Below, piece after piece: positions 25,262 to 30,886 of a stretch of DNA of 30,886 nt. The stretch is from an uncultured Oscillospiraceae bacterium (GTDB lineage Bacteria; Bacillota; Clostridia; Oscillospirales; Acutalibacteraceae), in assembly GCA_910587835.1 (NCBI GenBank), contig CAJUNQ010000038.1, positions 1 to 30,886 on the forward strand, written 5' to 3'. Under the pieces are notes generated by a model that was not told where the DNA came from, did not search any database, and worked only from the letters and a program-made list of their open reading frames with translations. Made by a program: the position numbers and the translations under genes. How positions within the stretch are numbered: the first letter of the stretch is position 1; the number at the start of each line of letters is the position of its first letter.

Positions 25262-26287
25262 ATGGATTACCGTCTCGACGTGGGAATGTGGAACCAGGTA
25301 TTTGCCGTCCCCTGCGCCCTGGTGGACCAGCACCTGAAGCTGGCCGGAAAGGAGCAGCTTCAGGTCATCCTGTGGCTGCTGCGCTTTGGGGGCCAGGGCT
25401 TTTCGCCGGAGGAGCTGGCCCAGCGGCTGGGCATGTCCCCCGACTCGGCCCGGGACGCTCTGGACTATTGGTGCGACCGGGGGCTGCTGCGGTGCTCGGG
25501 CGCGCTGCTGAGCCCCATGCCCCAGCAGGAGGAGCCCCGCCCTCAGCCCCAGCCCCAGAAAGAGGCCGCCGCTCCTGAGCCAGCAGCGGCCCCGCCCAGT
25601 CCCCCTCAGCCGGAAACGCCCAAAGCGCTGCCTCCCAAAAAACGTCTGCTCCGCCCGGATGGAGAGCACATGGCCGCGCGGATGGCAGAATCGGAAGGGA
25701 TGCGCTTTCTTCTGCAAGAGGCGGAGTCCGTGCTGGGCAGGACCCTCTCCCCTGCCATGTCCTCGGTTCTGGTGACCATTACCGACGACTACGGCCTGCC
25801 TGTGGAGGTGACTGTGATGCTGCTGCACTATGCGGTGGAGAGCGGGCATATGGGCACAAGCTATATTGACGCTGTGGCCCGGGACTGGGCGGAGAACGGG
25901 ATTTTTTCTGTGGAGGCCGCGGAGGAAAAGCTGCAGGCTCTAAGCCGGGAGCGGCTGGCCTGGCAGCGGGTTTCCACCGCCGCCGGGCTCAACCGCCGTT
26001 CCCCCAGCAAAAAAGAGGCGGAGCGGGCCTGCCGGTGGGTGTATGCTTGGAGCTTCTCAGACGAAATGCTCGCCTGCGCCTACGACGAGTGCGCGGAGCA
26101 CACCGGCAAATTCAGCGCCGCCTATATGGACAAGGTACTTACCGGCTGGCATGACAAGGGCATTCAGAGGCCGGAGGAGCTGGCCGCTGCCAAGGCCCAG
26201 GCCAAGGCGGAGGAAAAAACTGCCAAAAGCTATGACATTGACGAGCTGATGGGCATGAGCAGCCTGGACCTGCCAGAGGAGCTGTAA
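25262..26287 (+). CDS. DnaD-like primosomal/replication protein
   Basis: Proteins of this type help load the replicative helicase at the origin or restart sites. In the 341-residue product, an N-terminal winged-helix-like region (about 1-80, with ELAQRLGMSPDSARDALDYW) is followed by a Pro/Glu/Gln-rich linker (about 88-130). Two DnaB/DnaD-type helical domains come next (about 135-215 and 235-305), the second with the YDECAEHTGKFSAAYMDKVL and TGWHDKGI blocks typical of DnaD C-termini. GGAGG lies 8 nt before the ATG. It is the first gene of a two-gene unit with the DnaC-like ATPase, which supports the helicase-loading role. Confidence 0.9.
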   Translation: MDYRLDVGMWNQVFAVPCALVDQHLKLAGKEQLQVILWLLRFGGQGFSPEELAQRLGMSPDSARDALDYWCDRGLLRCSGALLSPMPQQEEPRPQPQPQKEAAAPEPAAAPPSPPQPETPKALPPKKRLLRPDGEHMAARMAESEGMRFLLQEAESVLGRTLSPAMSSVLVTITDDYGLPVEVTVMLLHYAVESGHMGTSYIDAVARDWAENGIFSVEAAEEKLQALSRERLAWQRVSTAAGLNRRSPSKKEAERACRWVYAWSFSDEMLACAYDECAEHTGKFSAAYMDKVLTGWHDKGIQRPEELAAAKAQAKAEEKTAKSYDIDELMGMSSLDLPEEL

Positions 26288-26331
26288 TGTCCCCTGTACA
26301 TCCACCACTATTTTCAGAAGGAGCTTTTCCT

Positions 26332-27306
26332 ATGAGCTATGACAGAAGGGTTCTGGAGGCCGCAAGGCTTGAGCTGGAACAGCGGAAGCAGACCGCCGAG
26401 GCCTCTGCCGCTGCCCGGCAGCAGGAATTTTTCCAGCGTTGCCCCCGGGCGGAGGAGATTCGCCGGGAGCTGGCCCACAACGCAGCAGCGGCCGCCCGGG
26501 CCGTGGTCTCCGGGGGCGATGTGCGCGCCCAGATGGAGCGTCACAAGGCCCATGGGCTGGCCCTCAGCCGGGAATATGACGCCCTGCTGGCCGGCTGCGG
26601 ACTCACCCGCAGGGACCTGGCCCCCTCTTACCACTGCCCTGAATGCAAGGACACCGGCTTTGTGGACGGGCGCATGTGCGCCTGCTACCGGCAGCTACGC
26701 AAGCAGACCGCCTACCGGCAGCTCAGCAACGGCCTGCCCCTGGCCGCCAGCAGCTTTGAACGCTTTTCTCTGGAATGCTACCAGGACGACCCCCGGGCCC
26801 TGAAGCAGATGGGGGCCATTCTGCGGGCCTGCCGGGAGTATGCGGAGCGGCTGCGGCCCCACTCCCCCAGCCTGCTGTTCTACGGGGGCACGGGCCTGGG
26901 CAAAACCCATCTGTCTCTGGCCATTGCCAACGCCGCCATTGAGAAGGGCTTCGGGGTAGTATACGGCTCGGTGCAGAGCTTCACCAGCTCCTTTGAGAAG
27001 GAACGCTTTGACCGGGAGGACGAGCAGAGCACCGCCGGCTCCATGAAGGACTGCGACCTGCTGATTCTGGACGACCTGGGGGCGGAGTCTGAGTCCAAAT
27101 ACATCAACGCGGCTCTTTATGACGTGATCAACACCCGGATGATGGCGGACAGGCCCACCATTATCAGCTCCAACCTGAATCTCAAGGAGATCGAGAGGCG
27201 GTATGGAGAGCGGCTGGCCTCCCGCATTGCCGGGTACTATGGCAAGCTGGAATTCATGGGCCGCGACATGCGGGCAAGCGCCCAGCGGAGGCGGAGCCGG
27301 AGCTGA
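26332..27306 (+). CDS. DnaC/DnaI-like helicase-loader ATPase
   Basis: This AAA+ ATPase (324 aa) loads the replicative DNA helicase. The N-terminal half is helical and ends in a zinc-binding cluster CPECKDTGF...CAC (C102, C105, C116, C118). The ATPase has Walker A GGTGLGKT at 185-192, Walker B DLLILDDLGAE at about 242-252, and a sensor I region IISSNLNL followed by RYGERLASRI. AAGGAG at 26318-26323 fixes the ATG at 26332. It follows the dnaD-like gene by 44 nt. The zinc cluster and the DnaD neighbour fit a Firmicutes DnaI-type loader. Confidence 0.93.
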   Translation: MSYDRRVLEAARLELEQRKQTAEASAAARQQEFFQRCPRAEEIRRELAHNAAAAARAVVSGGDVRAQMERHKAHGLALSREYDALLAGCGLTRRDLAPSYHCPECKDTGFVDGRMCACYRQLRKQTAYRQLSNGLPLAASSFERFSLECYQDDPRALKQMGAILRACREYAERLRPHSPSLLFYGGTGLGKTHLSLAIANAAIEKGFGVVYGSVQSFTSSFEKERFDREDEQSTAGSMKDCDLLILDDLGAESESKYINAALYDVINTRMMADRPTIISSNLNLKEIERRYGERLASRIAGYYGKLEFMGRDMRASAQRRRSRS

Positions 27307-27323
27307 TTTTCTTTCTCCCGCTC

Positions 27324-27352
27324 TTGATTCCCCCTTATCAATATGTTATAAT
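27324..27352 (+). promoter_or_regulatory. Promoter of the second oxidoreductase gene
   Basis: TTGATT and TATAAT are separated by 17 nt, 37 nt before the start codon. Confidence 0.88.
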
Positions 27353-27389
27353 AATAACACCAATTATTCTATCTTCGGAGGTGTTTTTC

Positions 27390-28445
27390 ATGTCTAAAAT
27401 CGTCAATGTGGCCGTAGTCGGCTATGGCGGCATGGGGGGCTGGCACACCCGCCGGCTGCAGGAGATTCCCCAGGTCCATCTGGCCGGGGTCTACGACATT
27501 CTGCCCGAGCGCAACCAGGCCGCTGAGGAGGCCGGCATTCACGCCTACCAGTCCTACGAGGAGCTGCTGGCCGACCCTGCGGTCGACGTGGTCACTGTGG
27601 CTATTCCCAACGACGCCCACCGGGATGTGTGCATTCAGGCCATGGAGGCGGGCAAGCTTACCATCAGCGAGAAGCCGGTCACCATGTCCACCGCTATTCT
27701 GGAGGAGATGCTCGCCGCCTCGGTGCGCACCGGCTCCAAGTTTACCGTCCACCAGAACCGCCGCTGGGACGAGGATTTTCTGGTGGCGAAAAAGATTGTG
27801 GAGGACGGCCAGCTGGGCCGGGTGTTTGCCATCCAGAGCCGGGTCCATGGCAGCCGGGGCATTCCCGGCGACTGGCGCAACACCAAGGAGCACGGCGGCG
27901 GCATGGTGCTGGACTGGGGCGTGCACCTGCTGGACCAGATGAACATGATGATGGGCCGCATGCCCGAGACCGTATACGCCACCCTCTCCAATGTGACCAA
28001 TGAGGAGGTGGACGATGGCTTTACCGCCACCTTTACCTTCCCCAACGAGAACGGAGGCATTGTGTTCACCGTGGAGGTGGGCACCAGCAACTTCATCAAC
28101 CTGCCCCGGTGGTATGTGGAGGGTCTGAACGGCACAGCTGTGATTGAGGACTTCCATGTCAACGGTAAAATTGTGGTGGCCACCAGCGATGAGAAGCACG
28201 ACGCAGTGCCCATTGTCACTGCCGCCGGCCTGACCAAAACCATGGCCCCCCGCACCGAGGACACCATCAAGGAGCTGCCTCTGCCCCGGGTGGAGACGGA
28301 TATCAAGGACTACTACCGGAACGTGGCCCAGGCAGTCAACGGCGAGGCAGAGCTCATTGTCACCCACGACCAGCAGCGGGAGCTGATGCGGCTGATGGAG
28401 GCCATTTTTGAGTCTGCGGAGAAAAACCAGGTGGTCCGCTTCTAA
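27390..28445 (+). CDS. Gfo/Idh/MocA family oxidoreductase
   Basis: This NAD(P)-dependent dehydrogenase (351 aa) has a Rossmann motif VVGYGGMGGWH (10-19), cofactor-site EKP at 94-96, and a catalytic block GGGMVLDWGVHLLDQM (Asp175, His179). Unlike the relative at 6672 it has no four-cysteine patch and is shorter. GGAGGTG lies 8 nt before the ATG at 27390. It has its own good promoter and is followed 35 nt later by a GNAT gene. The sugar or cyclitol substrate is not evident. Confidence 0.93.
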   Translation: MSKIVNVAVVGYGGMGGWHTRRLQEIPQVHLAGVYDILPERNQAAEEAGIHAYQSYEELLADPAVDVVTVAIPNDAHRDVCIQAMEAGKLTISEKPVTMSTAILEEMLAASVRTGSKFTVHQNRRWDEDFLVAKKIVEDGQLGRVFAIQSRVHGSRGIPGDWRNTKEHGGGMVLDWGVHLLDQMNMMMGRMPETVYATLSNVTNEEVDDGFTATFTFPNENGGIVFTVEVGTSNFINLPRWYVEGLNGTAVIEDFHVNGKIVVATSDEKHDAVPIVTAAGLTKTMAPRTEDTIKELPLPRVETDIKDYYRNVAQAVNGEAELIVTHDQQRELMRLMEAIFESAEKNQVVRF

Positions 28446-28480
28446 GGGGCCTCTCCCCCCTGTGAAAGGAGGCCTCTTCT

Positions 28481-28912
28481 ATGGTCACCATAGAAAACCA
28501 ACGGCTGACTGCCGGAGAGTACATAGATTTTCTGAAGCGCACAGACCTGGGCTCTCAGTACCCCAAGGAGCGGTTTGAGGAGCGCATTCAGCGGCTGGTG
28601 CAGCATGTCCCCATCAGCCTCGCCGCCCGGGACCAGGCCGGGCAGCTGGTGGGCGTGTGCTTTGGCATTACGGACTTCGCCTATTGGCTGTTCATCACGG
28701 ACCTGGGGGTTGCCCGGGACTGGGCAGACCGTGGCATTGGCGTCCGGCTGGTGCGCCGGGCCCACCAGGAGGCTGGCGGCGAGAAGGACGTCATCCTTTA
28801 CACCTGCGCCAACCGGAACGCAGCGCCCTTCTACCAGAAGCTGGGCATGAAGCATTCTCAGGACGTGATGGAGTACAATCATATTGACTGGACAGAGTTC
28901 ACGGTTTCGTGA
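28481..28912 (+). CDS. GNAT family N-acetyltransferase
   Basis: The predicted product (143 aa) shows the acetyl-CoA-binding region ITDLGVARDWADRGIGVRLVRRA, with D-R-G-I-G in place of the usual Q/R-x-x-G-x-G/A, then VILYTCANRNAAPFYQKLGM, where the Asn and Tyr are typical of the family. AAAGGAGG lies upstream of the ATG. It is probably co-transcribed with the oxidoreductase and is closed by the terminator at 28938. The substrate is unknown. Confidence 0.9.
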   Translation: MVTIENQRLTAGEYIDFLKRTDLGSQYPKERFEERIQRLVQHVPISLAARDQAGQLVGVCFGITDFAYWLFITDLGVARDWADRGIGVRLVRRAHQEAGGEKDVILYTCANRNAAPFYQKLGMKHSQDVMEYNHIDWTEFTVS

Positions 28913-28937
28913 CCGTTAAGCACAGTCGGACGTAAAG

Positions 28938-28977
28938 AAGCCCCTGCGGTCCCTGAAAAGGACAGCGGGGGCTTTTT
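28938..28977 (+). terminator. Intrinsic terminator after the GNAT gene
   Basis: AAGCCCCTGC and GCGGGGGCTT form a 10-bp stem with one wobble-type mismatch, followed by TTTTT. The convergent folC stop lies 60 nt further on, and the reverse strand also has a short U-run. Confidence 0.88.
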
Positions 28978-29036
28978 GGGGTAAGAAATGTGGGGAAACA
29001 GGTAACAACTGCTGAGATATGGCCTTACCGGACCAG

Positions 29037-30320
29037 TCAGCCGGCAAATTTCTCTATGAGCAAATCCCGTATCTCCCCCGCCAGATAGAAGGAGCCGCAG
29101 ACAATCAAAGCGTCCTCAGGGGCCAAGTGGGCAGCGGCAAGGCTGACCGCCTGGCTGCAGTCCTCTGCCACCAGCGTCTGGGGGCAGAACCGGGCCGCGG
29201 TCCGGGCCAGGTCTTCGGCGGGCAGGGCCCGGGGATTGTTGGGGGTCACTGCAATAATCCGCTCAAACTGGGGGCCGATCAGCTCCAGAGCCGCGGCGCT
29301 GTCCTTGTCCGCCAGCATACCGATAACCGCCGTCTTTTTCCCTGGGACCAGCCGCTCCAACGCCTCCCGCAGAGCCTGGGCGCAGCCCGGGTTGTGTCCG
29401 CCGTCCAGCAGGCAGAGGGGGCTGTGGGAGAGCACCTCCATGCGGGCGGGAATAAAGGCGTGGGCAAAGCCCCTGAGCAAAGCCTGGTCAGAAATTTCAA
29501 AGCCCCGCTGCCGTAGAATTTTTACCACCTCAAGCACCACAGAGGCGTTTTTCAGCTGATGTCCCCCTAAAAACGGAGTGCGCAGGGTCAGCCCCCCGGC
29601 CTGGAACTCGGTGCCGTCTATGGTCTCCCGAACCGGCCGAACGTCCTCCATGGAGGGAATCACCAGCTCCCCGCCGTGCTGCCGGCAGGCCTCCTGAATA
29701 ATGGCGGTCACTGTGGGCTTCTGCTCCGGGTAGAGCACCACGCGCCCCCCCTCCTTGATCACCCCGGACTTCTCCCGGGCGATCTGCTCCACGGTGTCCC
29801 CCAGCCAGGCGGTGTGGTCCAGAGAAATGGACATCATGGCCACGGCCTCCGGGGTGGGGATCACATTGGTGGCGTCATGAAGCCCCCCCATGCCCACCTC
29901 CATCACGGCAATATCGCAGCGTTCCTGGGCAAACCAGTGAAAGGCCACCGCAGTCACCAGCTCAAACTCAGAGACCCGTATCCCCTGGGCGTCCAGACGC
30001 TCTACCACCGGCCAGATGACATCCATCTGCTCTGCCAGCTCCTGCTCGGTGATCATTCTGCCGTTAATCTGAAAACGCTCCCGGAAGCTGAGCACATAGG
30101 GTGAAATATTTTTGCCGACCTTGTAGCCGCTCTCCTGCAGCACACTGGCGGTGAGGGTGCACACAGTGCCCTTGCCGTTGGTGCCGCACACATGGACATA
30201 GCGAAGAGCCTCCTGGGGGTCGCCCAGCCCGGCCAGAAGAGCCTTGATGCGGTCAAGACCAGGCTGCATACCGAAAAGGAGGCGGGAATCGATTTTTTCA
30301 ATGGCTTGCTGATAGGTCAT
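29037..30320 (-). CDS. folC: Folylpolyglutamate synthase / dihydrofolate synthase
   Basis: FolC adds glutamate residues to folates, keeping them in the cell; many bacterial forms also make dihydrofolate. The 427-residue product is the usual length. The Mur-ligase-like P-loop is VCGTNGKGTV (G46-T52). Further blocks are MEVGMGGLHDATNV, SLDHTAWLGDTVEQIAREKSG, LGGHQLKNA and the C-terminal-domain LLDGGHNP. AGGAGG lies 7 nt before the ATG at 30320, which rules out the upstream in-frame extension. Whether it is mono- or bifunctional cannot be told. Confidence 0.97.
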   Translation of the reverse strand: MTYQQAIEKIDSRLLFGMQPGLDRIKALLAGLGDPQEALRYVHVCGTNGKGTVCTLTASVLQESGYKVGKNISPYVLSFRERFQINGRMITEQELAEQMDVIWPVVERLDAQGIRVSEFELVTAVAFHWFAQERCDIAVMEVGMGGLHDATNVIPTPEAVAMMSISLDHTAWLGDTVEQIAREKSGVIKEGGRVVLYPEQKPTVTAIIQEACRQHGGELVIPSMEDVRPVRETIDGTEFQAGGLTLRTPFLGGHQLKNASVVLEVVKILRQRGFEISDQALLRGFAHAFIPARMEVLSHSPLCLLDGGHNPGCAQALREALERLVPGKKTAVIGMLADKDSAAALELIGPQFERIIAVTPNNPRALPAEDLARTAARFCPQTLVAEDCSQAVSLAAAHLAPEDALIVCGSFYLAGEIRDLLIEKFAG

Positions 30321-30354
30321 GGCGAGTCCTCCTGAGAAAAAAAAATACATGGAG

Positions 30355-30383
30355 AGTATAGCATAGTTGAGAGCTGGGGTCAA
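30355..30383 (-). promoter_or_regulatory. folC promoter
   Basis: On the minus strand, TTGACC and TATACT are separated by 17 nt, about 35 nt before the folC start. Confidence 0.87.
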
Positions 30384-30390
30384 GAGCGGG

Positions 30391-30510
30391 GAGAGACCAG
30401 GGAGTGTCCCAACCGCAGAGATAATCATCTGTGTTCCCCCCGCCCGTAGGGCGGGGGGAACACGAAAAGCTCTCCGAAACGGACACTCCCGAGAGACCAG
30501 GGCCTGTCCC
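30391..30510. repeat. Nested palindrome with flanking direct repeats
   Basis: GAGAGACCAGGG-NN-TGTCCC occurs at 30391-30410 and 30491-30510, differing at two bases. Between them, GGGAGTGTCC (30400-30409) and GGACACTCCC (30481-30490) form a perfect 10-bp inverted repeat. That repeat encloses a 15-bp perfect hairpin at 30431-30463 with loop GTA. The hairpin has no U-run on either side, so it is not a typical terminator. Confidence 0.75.
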
Positions 30511-30597
30511 GAGCACAGCCCAGGACCAAAAAACCGTATATTCCGCCGTATTCGCTTTTAAGGCGGTTTGGGGCATCATATATTCTGACAAACACAA

Positions 30598-30657
30598 GGA
30601 GAAGCTCTGAAGCGCCACGCGCTTCTCTTTTGCTACGCAAAAGTACCGGACTTCTCC
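30598..30657. repeat. Structured interspersed repeat, copy 2
   Basis: This copy has the same GGAGAAG/CTTCTCC ends as copy 1 at 20624. The first arm is GAAGCGC/GCGCTTC (7 bp, loop CAC) followed by TCTTTTGCT; the second arm is much shorter than in copy 1. The flanks also match: TTCTGxCxAACACAA before, and TCC, GGAT, ATGGTA after. An AT hairpin (GGTAAAAA/TTTTTACC) lies at 30668-30689. Confidence 0.75.
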
Positions 30658-30800
30658 AAGCGGATATGGTAAAAATTATTTTTTACCTGCAACCTTTTGG
30701 CCCTCTCCTGCGCCTAATGGGTGTAAAAGCTTTTATAGACTGAAAAAAGCCTGCAAATAAAAAGTCAAGCCCCTTAAGCCAAAAATATGAAAGGAAGCGG
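30658..30800 (+). other. AT-rich upstream region of the last gene
   Basis: This stretch contains an AT hairpin at 30668-30689 and a 12-bp palindrome TAAAAGCTTTTA at about 30724-30735. No convincing promoter was found, although the gene at 30801 must be expressed from here or from further upstream. Confidence 0.45.
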
Positions 30801-30886
30801 ATGGAAAAAGTGAATACAGCAAACAGACCGCCGCCCAAAAGCGGCAGTCAGGAAGAAAAAACTATTTCTGTCAGTCCGTCACAGAC
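30801..30886 (+). CDS. N-terminus of an unidentified protein (partial)
   Basis: AAAGGAAG lies 5-6 nt before an ATG that opens a frame to the window end. The visible start is MEKVNTANRPPPKSGSQEEK, about 28 codons, hydrophilic and rich in Pro, Ser and charged residues, so probably a disordered N-terminus. There is no signal peptide at the start. The family is not recognisable from this fragment. Confidence 0.5.
   Translation, partial: MEKVNTANRPPPKSGSQEEKTISVSPSQ

Noticed and set aside
30721..30800. Possible sporulation-sigma promoter before the last gene
   Set aside because: The stretch is AT-rich, but no hexamer pair with proper spacing matched a sigma-A, sigma-F/G or sigma-E pattern well enough.

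Overview
The window is GC-rich, gene-dense chromosomal DNA of an endospore-forming member of the Clostridia. The best guess is Oscillospiraceae (Flavonifractor/Lawsonibacter-like). This rests on a lone SpoVAE gene, a CIRCE-controlled groESL operon, a DnaD/DnaC-type helicase-loading pair, AGGAGG-type ribosome binding sites throughout and a GdhA whose catalytic residues fall at the same numbers as in Clostridium symbiosum. The genus is an inference. I see no phage, plasmid, CRISPR, rRNA or tRNA.

Layout. (1) 1-7955, plus strand: the end of an unidentified CDS, then purO (IMP cyclohydrolase), a stand-alone AICAR formyltransferase (purH), two small unknown proteins, purD, a DUF2130 coiled-coil protein, an S51 peptidase and a Gfo/Idh/MocA oxidoreductase. 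(2) 8027-8277: three related hairpins between convergent transcripts. (3) groES-groEL on the minus strand with CIRCE and a strong promoter, back to back with rpsT, a 49-residue membrane protein and a methyltransferase on the plus strand. (4) 12149-16517, minus strand: purA, glmS, a HAD phosphatase and spoVAE in one apparent operon. (5) 16595-16922: a hairpin-rich element with terminal inverted repeats. (6) purB plus a GNAT gene (minus), divergent from gdhA (plus). (7) 20866-24831: tandem Pho-box-like repeats, a Na/Pi cotransporter with PhoU-like domain, and a PhoP/PhoR-like two-component pair. (8) dnaD-like and dnaC-like genes, a second Gfo/Idh/MocA oxidoreductase and a GNAT gene (plus), then folC (minus). 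(9) 30321-30886: a repeat-rich intergenic region and the first 28 codons of a further gene.

How the genes work together. Five genes serve de novo purine synthesis: purD (GAR synthesis), purH and purO (last two steps to IMP), and purA and purB (IMP to AMP; purB also acts at SAICAR). folC supports the folate pool that AICAR formyltransferase draws on. glmS and gdhA tie to glutamine/glutamate use. The transporter and the two-component pair look like one phosphate-sensing and uptake unit.

Most of the window is ordinary housekeeping. The points most worth a second look are the split purine terminus (archaeal-type PurO beside a eukaryote-like AICARFT), the 328-bp terminal-inverted-repeat element whose end supplies a stop codon, a structured repeat present twice (20624 and 30598), a possible small RNA after gdhA, a roughly 200-nt leader on purB, a ribosome-binding-site-masking hairpin before the methyltransferase, and an exact 141-bp repeat in the DUF2130 gene. 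I did not find a clear undescribed multi-gene system.
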